Shown piece by piece: positions 8,482 to 16,316 of a stretch of 64,000 nt of DNA. Numbering within the stretch: the stretch's first letter is position 1; every line of letters starts with the position of its first letter. Under the pieces are notes generated by a model that saw only the letters and a program-made list of their open reading frames with translations, did not search any database and was not told the origin of the DNA. This stretch comes from NCEH01 sp043195195 (GTDB lineage: Bacteria; Pseudomonadota; Alphaproteobacteria; Rhizobiales; Xanthobacteraceae). The DNA lies in NCBI RefSeq assembly GCF_043195195.1, contig NZ_JBAFWT010000021.1, forward strand, positions 1 through 64,000, given 5' to 3'. The position numbers and the translations under genes are program-made.

Positions 8482-8495
8482 CCCCGTCCTATTAT

Positions 8496-8517
8496 TGAAT
8501 TCTGAATTCCGAGTTCA
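8496..8517. promoter_or_regulatory. Overlapping operator motifs between hcmB and the GntR gene
   Basis: TGAATTCCGAGTTCA at 8503-8517 matches 14 of 15 bases of the palindrome core at 1134-1148. A second copy, TGAATTCTGAATTCC at 8496-8510, overlaps it by eight bases and matches 13 of 15. They lie 15 bases upstream of the hcmB ATG and 26 bases upstream of the GntR ATG, ideal for autoregulation and control of the operon. Confidence 0.65.
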
Positions 8518-8542
8518 ACAAACGGTCGCAGGTTCCCGCGAG

Positions 8543-9247
8543 ATGGTCAAGATGGAAAACGGCGCGCACACGGGATATGCAGATTTGATGGAATCTCTGG
8601 CCGCACCGAAACGACTGGTCGAACAGACCTACGACGTCATTCTCGACGCCATCTGCGACGGCACCCTGAAACCGGGGGAGCGCCTGACGCAGGAGGACAT
8701 CGCCGCGCGCCTCAATGTCTCGCGCCAGCCGGTCACCCATGCTTTGGTGATCCTGCGCTCCCAGGGTTTCGTTATCGAATCGGGCAAGCGCGGCGTTTCC
8801 GTCGCGCCGGTGCAGCCCGAATTATTGAAGGCGATCTACGAATTCCGCTCCGCCGTGGAGCCCCTGGCAGCCGAGCTGGCCACCGCCCATCTCAAGCCGG
8901 AGCACATCCGCAAGGGGCGGGACCTGGTGGTGCACGGGCGCAATCTGGTGCTCGCCAACGACCAGAAGGGCGTGGTCCATGCCGACATGGAGTTCCACTC
9001 CTTCATCTATGACCTCTCGGGCAATTCCCTGGTCATCGATACGATGCGCCTGAACTGGCAGCATTTGCGCCGCGCCATGGGCGAGATCCTCTCCTTTCCC
9101 GGCCTCTCCATCCGCGTGTGGCGCGAGCATGAGGAGATCCTGGAGGCCATGATCCGCGGCGAAGCGAAAGTCGCCGCCGAACTGATGCGCAACCATCTGG
9201 TCGGCGCTTACCGCCGCGTGATGATGGGCGATAAGGACATCACCTGA
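8543..9247 (+). CDS. GntR-family (FCD-domain) regulator of the hcm genes
   Basis: A 234-aa regulator with an N-terminal winged helix (about 20-85: LKPGERLTQEDIAARLNVSRQPVTHAL) and a C-terminal all-helical FCD ligand domain with the metal-site pattern (DMEFHSFIYDLSGN; HLVGAYRRV). It is divergent from hcmB with a double operator-like site between. The ligand is probably an intermediate such as a 2-hydroxyisobutyrate derivative; that is inference. ATGs at 8543, 8552 and 8588 are in frame; I took the first with a purine-rich upstream stretch, but none has a strong Shine-Dalgarno. Confidence 0.87.
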   Translation: MVKMENGAHTGYADLMESLAAPKRLVEQTYDVILDAICDGTLKPGERLTQEDIAARLNVSRQPVTHALVILRSQGFVIESGKRGVSVAPVQPELLKAIYEFRSAVEPLAAELATAHLKPEHIRKGRDLVVHGRNLVLANDQKGVVHADMEFHSFIYDLSGNSLVIDTMRLNWQHLRRAMGEILSFPGLSIRVWREHEEILEAMIRGEAKVAAELMRNHLVGAYRRVMMGDKDIT

Positions 9248-9341
9248 GCCGTGCCCGCACGCGGCGCCCAAAAGAGAGGCATCCCCCCGCGCCCGGCAGT
9301 ACGGACCCGTGCATGCGCGTGCGTGGCACGTGCATTGCCTC

Positions 9342-9356
9342 CGGTTTTGCAAACCG
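9342..9356. promoter_or_regulatory. Small inverted repeat upstream of the M20 gene
   Basis: CGGTTT and AAACCG flank TGC, 26 bases before the ATG at 9382. It could be an operator or a weak hairpin in the leader. No match elsewhere in the window was noticed. Confidence 0.3.
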
Positions 9357-9381
9357 ATCCGACCCCAACGGAACCTGAATA

Positions 9382-10635
9382 ATGGCGAATCTGACGATCG
9401 ACGGCGACCGCCTCTGGGCCGCGCTCATGGAAACCGCTCGCTTCGGCGGCACCGAGAAGGGCGGCATCAACCGCCTCACCCTGACCGAGGAGGACCGGCA
9501 GGTCCGCGACTGGTTCAAGGACGCCTGCATCGCCGCCGGCTGCACCGTTTCCGTGGATGAAGCCGGCAACATGTTCGCGCGCCGGCCCGGCCGCGACAAT
9601 GCCCTTCCCCCCATCTGCATCGGCTCGCACCTCGATACCCAGCCCACCGGCGGCAAGTTCGACGGCGTGCTGGGCGTGCTGGCGGGGCTGGAGGTTCTGC
9701 GCGCGCTGCAGGCGAGCGGCTACGAGACGCTGGCGCCCATCGAGGTGGTGAACTGGACCAATGAGGAAGGCTCCCGCTTCGCCCCCGCCATGCTGGCCTC
9801 GGGGGGCTTTTCCGGGGTGTTCGAGAAAGACTATGTGATGGACCAGCGCGACCGCGAGGGCATCCGCTTCGGCGATGCGCTGGACGCCATCGGCTATCGC
9901 GGCGAGAAGCCGCTCGGCGGCCATCCCATGTCGGCCATGTTCGAACTGCACATCGAGCAGGGGCCGATCCTGGAGGCCGAGGGCAAGACCATCGGCGTGG
10001 TCACCGGCGTGCAGGGCATCCGCTGGTACGAAGCGACCATCACCGGGGTGGATTCCCACGCCGGCACCACGCCCATGGCGCGGCGCAAGGATGCGCTGCT
10101 CGGCGCCGCCAAGGTGGTGGAGATCGTCAATGCGGTGGGCCTCGCCCATCCTCCGCTGGCGGTGGCGACGGTCGGGCTGATGGAAGTGAAGCCCAATTCG
10201 CGCAATGTCATTCCGGGCGAAGTCTTCCTCACCATCGAGATGCGCCATCCCGACCAAGGCGTGCTCGACACCATGCATGCCGAGCTGTGCGCGAAGATCG
10301 AGGCGGCGATTTCCGCCCTCGGCCTGACCCTCCAGCTCGACTGCATCCTGAACGCCCCGCCGGTGCATTTCGACGAGAGCCTGGTCTCCACCATCCGCGC
10401 GGCGGCGGAGACGCTCGGCTACGGGCATCGCGACATCGTCTCGGGCGCCGGGCACGATGCCGCCTATGTCGCCCGCGTCGCGCCCACCACCATGGTGTTC
10501 GTGCCCTGCAAGGACGGCATCAGCCACAATGAGGCGGAAGACACCTCGCCGGCCGATTGCGCCGCCGGCGCCGCGGTGCTGCTGAATGCGGTGCTCGCCT
10601 TCGACGCGAAGCTGGAGGCGCAGGCGAAGGGATAG
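9382..10635 (+). CDS. M20-family amidohydrolase (N-carbamoyl-L-amino acid hydrolase / allantoate amidohydrolase type)
   Basis: A 417-aa dinuclear metallo-amidohydrolase. Metal-ligand motifs are IGSHLDTQPTGGKFDG, NWTNEEGSRF, ELHIEQGP and the C-terminal SGAGHDAAY with ISHNEAED. The dimerisation lid carries VDSHAGTTPMARRKDAL. The family cleaves N-carbamoyl or ureido groups from amino acids, beta-ureidopropionate or allantoate, and sequence alone does not choose among them. It follows the GntR gene by 134 bases on the same strand. A link to the carbamoylsarcosine-type operon at 44.9-51.1 kb is possible but not shown. The start follows GGAACCTGAATA. Confidence 0.85.
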   Translation: MANLTIDGDRLWAALMETARFGGTEKGGINRLTLTEEDRQVRDWFKDACIAAGCTVSVDEAGNMFARRPGRDNALPPICIGSHLDTQPTGGKFDGVLGVLAGLEVLRALQASGYETLAPIEVVNWTNEEGSRFAPAMLASGGFSGVFEKDYVMDQRDREGIRFGDALDAIGYRGEKPLGGHPMSAMFELHIEQGPILEAEGKTIGVVTGVQGIRWYEATITGVDSHAGTTPMARRKDALLGAAKVVEIVNAVGLAHPPLAVATVGLMEVKPNSRNVIPGEVFLTIEMRHPDQGVLDTMHAELCAKIEAAISALGLTLQLDCILNAPPVHFDESLVSTIRAAAETLGYGHRDIVSGAGHDAAYVARVAPTTMVFVPCKDGISHNEAEDTSPADCAAGAAVLLNAVLAFDAKLEAQAKG

Positions 10636-10691
10636 GAGGCGCGGGGAGCGAACCATCCGGCCCGAGTTCTGCGACAAAAATTCTCTCATTT

Positions 10692-10717
10692 TTCAGCGCC
10701 GAGCAATCTGTCGCTGA
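10692..10717. terminator. Weak hairpin between convergent genes
   Basis: TTCAGCG (10692-10698) and CGCTGAA (10711-10717, allowing one base at the boundary) can pair. The stem is followed after about eight bases by a short T-run on the plus strand and preceded by T-rich sequence. It may end transcription between the M20 gene and the tetR gene. The long loop makes it uncertain. Confidence 0.3.
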
Positions 10718-10772
10718 ACTTAGGATTTTTGCCCCCATGCGCGCGCAAAACCAGGCGTTCAAACTTGGTAAA

Positions 10773-11375
10773 TCAGGCCTGTTGCATCAACGCCTTTAGC
10801 GTCAACTCCACCAGCCTGCCGGCCTTGTGCCCACTCGCACCACTGACGACCGGGCTGTAAGACAGCGCTACAATGATCGCAACGATTTCCTCGGGCGTGC
10901 AGGGCAACCGATGGTCGGGAAAGAACGGCCGCATGGCTTCACCGATGCTACGCCAGTTCTTGCTGAAGAGCGCCGCATACCGTTCGTCCAAGGTGCCGTT
11001 TCGCCGCGCCTGCTGCATCGCCTCGAACATCAGGACGGCCAAGCTTTGGGTCTGGCTGCGCTCTTCCGCCCATTCCGACACGATCTCGATCAGTCCGGAT
11101 GTAGAAGAAGCCATCTCGATACGCTTGATCAGGATCGGCGTTATCGTGTCGGCTTGAGAGGCGATAATCTCAAGGAACACATCTTCTTTAGAAGTGAAAT
11201 GCGCATAGAACGCGCCGCGACTGTACCCCGCCTCTTCGCAAATGACTTCGATCGTTGCTCTGGAATAGCCCTCCTGCAAGAAGGTCTTCAGGGCGGAATC
11301 GAGCAGCCTTTCGCGCGTAAGCGCCATGCTCTCTGTCCGCGTCAGGCGCGGTTTTCTCGCTTTGGTCGGCTTCAT
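10773..11375 (-). CDS. TetR-family transcriptional repressor
   Basis: A 200-aa TetR protein. The N-terminal three-helix DNA-binding domain spans about residues 18-64 and includes TIEVICEEAGYSRGAFYAHF followed by SKEDVF. The rest is the ligand-binding helical domain with no diagnostic signature. It is divergent from an orphan sdhC, and the gap between them holds a 31-bp palindrome, so self-repression and repression of sdhC are likely. Base composition here is less GC-rich than in the flanking operons, which could mean acquisition by transfer. Confidence 0.9.
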   Translation of the reverse strand: MKPTKARKPRLTRTESMALTRERLLDSALKTFLQEGYSRATIEVICEEAGYSRGAFYAHFTSKEDVFLEIIASQADTITPILIKRIEMASSTSGLIEIVSEWAEERSQTQSLAVLMFEAMQQARRNGTLDERYAALFSKNWRSIGEAMRPFFPDHRLPCTPEEIVAIIVALSYSPVVSGASGHKAGRLVELTLKALMQQA

Positions 11376-11394
11376 ACCGGTAGATTAGCATTGC

Positions 11395-11425
11395 CGCATC
11401 CAGATACACAGTGTATCTGGATGCG
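11395..11425. promoter_or_regulatory. 31-bp perfect palindrome, TetR operator
   Basis: Arms of 15 bp, CGCATCCAGATACAC and GTGTATCTGGATGCG, are perfect inverted repeats around a single central A (11410). The site lies 20 bases upstream of the tetR ATG and 40 bases upstream of the sdhC GTG. Length and symmetry fit a TetR operator that may be bound by two dimers. Confidence 0.85.
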
Positions 11426-11464
11426 CAACGGATATGATTCCCGTGCTGCAGAGTAGGACCGTTT

Positions 11465-11854
11465 GTGCCGAACCCGCGCCATCGCCCCCAGTCGCCACAT
11501 CTGACCATCTGGCGTTGGCAGATACCGGCCATTGCCTCGATCACGCATCGCATAACCGGGGTTGGTCTGTACTTTGTCGGAATGCTGATGTTCACCTGGT
11601 TTCTGGTGTCATTGGCATCGGGCCCGGATGAATATGCGGTCTTTTGCTCATTTGCCGGAAGCTGGTTTGGGCAATTCATCCTGATTGGCCTGACATGGGC
11701 AGTGTTCCAACACATGGCCTCGGGCGTCAGGCACCTCTTTATGGATACCGGAACCGGTTTTGGGCGTGTTGTTTCGCGTCACTCGGCCACAGCCACGTTT
11801 GTTAGCTCGATAACTCTTACTGTTTGTTTGTGGCTTTACATTTGGCTGACGTAG
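11465..11854 (+). CDS. sdhC: Orphan succinate dehydrogenase cytochrome b556 subunit (SdhC paralogue)
   Basis: A 129-aa three-helix membrane protein. The N-terminus has the SdhC signature RPQSPHLTIWRWQ followed by ASITHRITG; Ser25 and Arg29 match the quinone-site pair (Ser27/Arg31) of E. coli SdhC. The haem ligand is His83 in FQHMASGVRHLFMD. All key residues are kept, so it is probably functional. It starts with GTG after GTAGGACC. No sdhD, sdhA or sdhB lies nearby; normally sdhC is first in sdhCDAB. Control by the divergent TetR suggests an inducible alternative subunit for complex II, perhaps altering quinone-site inhibitor sensitivity (inference). Confidence 0.88.
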   Translation: MPNPRHRPQSPHLTIWRWQIPAIASITHRITGVGLYFVGMLMFTWFLVSLASGPDEYAVFCSFAGSWFGQFILIGLTWAVFQHMASGVRHLFMDTGTGFGRVVSRHSATATFVSSITLTVCLWLYIWLT

Positions 11855-11965
11855 AGAACACCGGGCTCGGTTGCCTCCGTTCAAACCTCGCGAAAGTTAC
11901 GATTAAAGCGACGCTTGAATTTCTGACTTTTGCAACGCGGAAGAAAACCCGTCGGAACCGACCCC

Positions 11966-13045
11966 TCAGCCCGCGCCCTGCTCCACCCGCGCGAACGCCT
12001 GCTTCAGCACGTCGGGCGAGATCGGCGCGGCGAAATTGCGGATATAGGGCGCGGTCTCCCACGACACCTCGACGATCCGCTCCACCGCCGCCGCCACATC
12101 ACCGATGCCGAACGCGGCGAGCGACACCGGCAGGCCGAGACGCACGCAGAACGCCCGCACATCGGCGAGGAAGGCATCGTCGCGCCCCTCGGCGGCCAAT
12201 TGCACCAGAAGGCCGAACGCCACCTGCTCGCCGTGCAGCGCGCGGCCCATGTCCGCGATGGCGGAGAAGCCGCGCGTCAGCGAATGGGCGATGGAGAGGC
12301 CGCCGCTCTCGAACGCGAGCCCGCTGAGCAGGATGGTGGCCTCCACCACATCCTCCACCGCCGCGTCGGCCTCATGGCGCGCCACCGACGCCAGCGCGGC
12401 CTCGCCCTCGGCGCGGATGGTGCGGTAGCAGGCATCCGCCGCCACCAGGGCGAGACGGGTCGGCCGGGCCTTGTAGAAATTCAGCCCGCCGGCGCGGTGG
12501 CATTGCTCCACCTCGAATTTCTTCGACAGCGCATCGCCGATGCCGGCCGCGAAGAAGCGCGCGGGGGCCTTTGCGATCACCGTCGTATCCACCAGCACCA
12601 CGTCGGGATTGGCACTCATGAGCCGCACTTCCGACAGCACGTGCTCCGGCGTGTAGAGCACCGCGAGGCGCGAGGTGGGGCTGTCGTTGGAGGCGATGGT
12701 GGGCACGATGATGACCGGCACGCCGAGCGCCATGCGCACGCCCTTGGCGGTGTCGATGGCCTTGCCGCCGCCGACCCCGATCACCAGGTCCGCGCCGGCC
12801 GCCCGCGCCTGCGCGGCCAAGGCGTCGATCTCGCCCGCCGTGCATTCCCCCGCGAATGCGGCGACGTGTGCCTCTTCGCAGCCGGCGAGTTCCGCGCACA
12901 GCCGCGCGCCGAGCAATTGGGTGACCACCGCATCGGCCACCACGAACGGTCGGCGCCCGTAGAGGGCGGCGAATTCGCCCAATCGGGCCAGCGCGCCCGG
13001 ACCTTGGACATAGCGATGGGGCGAGCCGAAAGCGCGAAGCGTCAT
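11966..13045 (-). CDS. Iron-containing alcohol dehydrogenase, glycerol-dehydrogenase (GldA) type
   Basis: A 359-aa group III metal-dependent dehydrogenase. The NAD site is GVGGGKAIDTAKG (about residues 93-105). Metal ligands fit the Asp in AAGIGDALSKKFE and the His residues in SIAHSLTRG and ALHGEQVAFG. It probably oxidises a polyol or hydroxyketone at a secondary alcohol. It is the last gene of the minus-strand operon after a sugar-type ABC importer, 55 bases behind the permease, and so likely acts on the imported compound. The substrate cannot be told from sequence. Confidence 0.85.
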   Translation of the reverse strand: MTLRAFGSPHRYVQGPGALARLGEFAALYGRRPFVVADAVVTQLLGARLCAELAGCEEAHVAAFAGECTAGEIDALAAQARAAGADLVIGVGGGKAIDTAKGVRMALGVPVIIVPTIASNDSPTSRLAVLYTPEHVLSEVRLMSANPDVVLVDTTVIAKAPARFFAAGIGDALSKKFEVEQCHRAGGLNFYKARPTRLALVAADACYRTIRAEGEAALASVARHEADAAVEDVVEATILLSGLAFESGGLSIAHSLTRGFSAIADMGRALHGEQVAFGLLVQLAAEGRDDAFLADVRAFCVRLGLPVSLAAFGIGDVAAAVERIVEVSWETAPYIRNFAAPISPDVLKQAFARVEQGAG

Positions 13046-13100
13046 GAACCACCTGTGGAGATGCCCGGCGCGCGGCCGGGCCTTGCCGGGAAACCTGCCA

Positions 13101-13928
13101 TCAGCCCTTCACCGCACCCGCGCCCAGGCCCTGGATGAAATATTGGCTGAGCAGGGCGAAAGCGCCGAACAGCGGCAGCGCGATCAAGGTGGAGCCGGCC
13201 ATGATCTCGCCCCAGCGCAGATCGAACGAACCCACCATGGAGGCGAGCCCGACCGGGATCGTCTTGTTGGCGTCCGAGCCGATCATGATGAGGGCGAAGG
13301 TGTAGTCGGTCCACGACAGCAGGAAGGAGAAGATGGCGACCGTGATCAGCCCCGGCAGCGACAGCGGCAGCACCACCCGCAGGAACGCGCCGATGCGGGT
13401 GCAGCCATCCACCATGGCGGCCTCCTCCAGCTCGAACGGCATGCTCTTGAAGAAGCCCCACAGGAACCATACGCCGAGCGGCAGGGTGAGGGTGAGATGG
13501 GAGACGATGACGCTGGTCAGCGTATCGCCCAGCCCCACCTTGGCGAAGAAGGAGAATAGCGGAATGGCGATCAGCAGCGGTGGGAACATATAGGCATAGA
13601 GCATCGCGCCGACGATCAGCTTCTTGCCAGGCATGCGTTGGCGCGTGACCGAATAGGCGATCATGATGGAGAACACCATGGTGATCACCACCGTGACCAC
13701 CGCGACGATCACGCTATTCATGAATTGCGTCGGATAATCCGTCAGCTCCAGCAGGTTCCAATAATATTCGAGCGTGAACGGCCCCGGGACGAGCGACGTG
13801 CTGGTGAGCAGCACGCCGGGCGCGCGGAACGAGGACACCACCATCCAGTAAATCGGGAAGGCCGAATAGATCGCGATGACGAGCGCCGCGAGATAGAGCG
13901 CGAGGCGGCCAGGCAGGGAGCGGACCAT
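13101..13928 (-). CDS. ABC transporter permease, MalG/UgpE type
   Basis: A 275-aa inner-membrane permease with six predicted helices and the coupling loop EEAAMVDGCTRIGAFLRVVLPLSLPG. The N-terminal VRSLPGRLALYLAALVIAIYSAFPIYWMV is typical of the second permease of CUT1 importers. ATG at 13928 is preceded by GGAGTG and lies five bases after the stop of the partner permease. It works with the permease at 13934, the ATPase at 16317 and the binding protein at 14909. Confidence 0.9.
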   Translation of the reverse strand: MVRSLPGRLALYLAALVIAIYSAFPIYWMVVSSFRAPGVLLTSTSLVPGPFTLEYYWNLLELTDYPTQFMNSVIVAVVTVVITMVFSIMIAYSVTRQRMPGKKLIVGAMLYAYMFPPLLIAIPLFSFFAKVGLGDTLTSVIVSHLTLTLPLGVWFLWGFFKSMPFELEEAAMVDGCTRIGAFLRVVLPLSLPGLITVAIFSFLLSWTDYTFALIMIGSDANKTIPVGLASMVGSFDLRWGEIMAGSTLIALPLFGAFALLSQYFIQGLGAGAVKG

Positions 13929-13933
13929 GAGCT

Positions 13934-14794
13934 TCACTCCGTATCCAGCGGGAACAGGTGGAAATAGATGAACACCGTCACCGACAGGATAAGGAAGGAA
14001 ATGGTGGCGATGGCCGCGCCGCCGCCGATATCGAACAGCGAGAAGGCGGTGCGGTAGGACAGAATGGCGAGATGCTCGGTGGCGCCCACCGGGCCGCCCT
14101 GGGTGAGCAGCCAGATCACGTCGAACTTGTTGAACATCCACACCGCCCGCAGCAAGACGATCACGGTGAGGATCGGCTTCAGCATCGGCAAGGTAATGTG
14201 AAAGAAACGCTGGACGGCGGTGGTGCCGTCCACCTTGGCGGCTTCATAGAGCGAGGCCGGCACGGTCTGCAGGGCGGCGAGGAAGGTGGTGGTGACGAAC
14301 GGCGTCCACATCCACACGCTCACCAGGATCACCGAGGCCATGGCCGCGCCCGGACTTTCGAACCAATGCACCGGCGGCAGGCCGAGCGCGGCGATCGCCG
14401 CCGTGAGCACGCCGATGGAGCCGTCGACCATCCATTTGAAGGTCAGCACCACGACCACTGTGGGCAGAAGATAGGGCAGGATGGAGAGCCCGCGCACGAT
14501 GTTGCGGCCGGGAAACACCTGGTTCAGCACCAGGGCGAAGCCGATGCCCAGCACCACTTGGAAGATGATGGTGCCGAAGGAATAGACGAAACCATTGATC
14601 AGCGCATGCCAGAAGCTCCATTGCGAGAGCACGCGGATGTAATTGTCGGCGCCCACCCATTTCGGCGTGCCGACGAAGGAATCCATCTGGTAGAAGCTCA
14701 GCGAAATCGCATAGACCACCGGCGCCACGATCAGCAGGATCGTCACGGCGAGCCCGAGCCCCAGGAAAGAATAGATCGTCGCTTTGGAACTCAC
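13934..14794 (-). CDS. ABC transporter permease, MalF/UgpA type
   Basis: A 286-aa permease with six predicted helices; the coupling loop reads YEAAKVDGTTAVQRFFHITLPMLKP. The predicted start is a GTG, read as MSSKATIYSFLGLG. It forms the membrane channel with the next permease. It lies 114 bases after the binding-protein gene, and that gap holds a G/C-rich inverted repeat. Confidence 0.88.
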   Translation of the reverse strand: MSSKATIYSFLGLGLAVTILLIVAPVVYAISLSFYQMDSFVGTPKWVGADNYIRVLSQWSFWHALINGFVYSFGTIIFQVVLGIGFALVLNQVFPGRNIVRGLSILPYLLPTVVVVLTFKWMVDGSIGVLTAAIAALGLPPVHWFESPGAAMASVILVSVWMWTPFVTTTFLAALQTVPASLYEAAKVDGTTAVQRFFHITLPMLKPILTVIVLLRAVWMFNKFDVIWLLTQGGPVGATEHLAILSYRTAFSLFDIGGGAAIATISFLILSVTVFIYFHLFPLDTE

Positions 14795-14844
14795 CTCGGG
14801 CGCCTCGCAGAAGATTGGGAGAAGACATCGTCGCGAGCGCCGCC

Positions 14845-14869
14845 CCTCCCCACAGGCGGGAGAGGGACG
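14845..14869. repeat. Intergenic C-rich/G-rich inverted repeat
   Basis: CCCCTCCCC then ACA then GGCGGGAGAGGG can fold into a hairpin. The same design recurs at 24923-24955 and 24997-25022. Within this operon it lies between the binding-protein and permease genes, where such hairpins often protect upstream mRNA. Confidence 0.45.
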
Positions 14870-14908
14870 GCGCGCTTGGGCCGGACGACGAAGCGCTAAG
14901 CGATCACC

Positions 14909-16237
14909 TTACGCAATCACTTGACGCATCTTGTCGGCGGCGATCTTCACGCAGTCGGCGGAAGCCATGTTCTTGAGACACTTGTTCTGCAACATCTCCG
15001 GGAACACGAAGGCCTCGAAGATCTTGCCCGGCCGCAGGTCCGGCTTCGGCCCCTGCGTGTCGATGGAGGTGAGAATCATGTTCTTGTCGGTGAGGAAGGA
15101 GCGCATGGTCTCCACCGCCGCATTGTGCTTCTCGATCAGCGGATGGGCGCGCCAGCGCGGATCCTCATAGACGTCGAGGCGCGGCGGCTGGAAGTGCAGC
15201 GGCGCGGTGTGCAGGAAGTTGATGTACTGGGTCTCGGTGAACCACTTCATGAACTTCATGGATTCATCGGAGTTCGGGGTCTTCAGCACCACCCAGCCGT
15301 CATATCCGTGGTTGACCGCCTGATGTTTCCCGGCGGAATCCATATAGGGCATGATGCCGTACTTGTCGGCGAGCTGCGGCGCATTGCGCTCCAGGGTCTC
15401 GATCATGCGGCCGGCATAGGCGGAATGGGCCACCTTGTCGGAGGTGAAATTGGAGAGCACCTCGCCGAAGCTGGCCTGGCTGGTGCCCGGTGGCATGGTC
15501 TTGTAAAGCTCGCCGAAGAAATCGAGATAGCGCGTCACGCGCGGGCCGATGTCGGCGCTGTCGAACACGATGTTCCACTTGTCGTCGAAGATTTTCACGC
15601 CCTCGGCCCACATGAAGCCCGGCGAGAGCCAGTTGGTGGCGCCGTTGGAGCCGATGGGATAGAGCGCGCCGAACCGCCCGTCGCCGTTCAGCTCCTGCGC
15701 GTTCTTCAGGAAGCCGTCCCAGGTCTTGGGCACGGAGAGGCCCTTCTTTTCGTACAGGTCCTTGCGATAATAAATCCAGGCGAGATTATAGTCGTAGGGA
15801 TACCAATAGACCTTCCCGTCGATGGGGAAGAGAATGTTCGGGCCCCATTTGTACTTGTCGGTCAATTCGTTGAGCGGCATCAGATGCCCCTCGGAGGCGA
15901 GGATCAGCACGTGGCCGACGAAGGCAAAGGTGGCGATGTCATAGGGCGTGCCGCCGCGCAGCGAGGTGGTCACCTTGGTGAAGGCGCCGTCCAGCGGCAC
16001 GGAATCGATCACCACCTTGGTGCCGAACTGCTTTTCATATTCGGCCGCCGCCACCTTCAGCGCGCGGATGCTGTCGATGGAGGTCTCGGTATTGAGGAAG
16101 CGAATGGTCTTCGTGCCCTGGGCGTGCACCGCCGGGGCGCCGATGGCACCCGCCGCGAGCCCCGCCGCCGCGACGCCGGCGCCCTTGAGAAGCGAGCGGC
16201 GGGATAAGCCGCCGGAAGTGGTCTTGGTCTCGTCCAT
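14909..16237 (-). CDS. ABC transporter substrate-binding protein, CUT1 sugar/polyol type (Tat-exported)
   Basis: A 442-aa family 1 extracellular solute-binding protein. The N-terminus is a twin-arginine signal (SRRSLLKGAG, then a hydrophobic Ala/Gly stretch to VHAQ). The mature region (KTIRFLNTETSIDSIRALK) and the later YDGWVVLKTPNSDESMKFM are CUT1-like. ATG at 16237 follows GGGAGGAACGCCACC. It supplies the two permeases and UgpC-like ATPase of this operon. Substrate is probably a sugar alcohol or related compound, judged from the kinase and dehydrogenases beside it. Confidence 0.88.
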   Translation of the reverse strand: MDETKTTSGGLSRRSLLKGAGVAAAGLAAGAIGAPAVHAQGTKTIRFLNTETSIDSIRALKVAAAEYEKQFGTKVVIDSVPLDGAFTKVTTSLRGGTPYDIATFAFVGHVLILASEGHLMPLNELTDKYKWGPNILFPIDGKVYWYPYDYNLAWIYYRKDLYEKKGLSVPKTWDGFLKNAQELNGDGRFGALYPIGSNGATNWLSPGFMWAEGVKIFDDKWNIVFDSADIGPRVTRYLDFFGELYKTMPPGTSQASFGEVLSNFTSDKVAHSAYAGRMIETLERNAPQLADKYGIMPYMDSAGKHQAVNHGYDGWVVLKTPNSDESMKFMKWFTETQYINFLHTAPLHFQPPRLDVYEDPRWRAHPLIEKHNAAVETMRSFLTDKNMILTSIDTQGPKPDLRPGKIFEAFVFPEMLQNKCLKNMASADCVKIAADKMRQVIA

Positions 16238-16316
16238 GGTGGCGTTCCTCCCTATGGTCCGGCCTTTTTGGCCTTTGACTTACGCGTGACGCGATATTCC
16301 GTGCGCGGCTGTGGTT

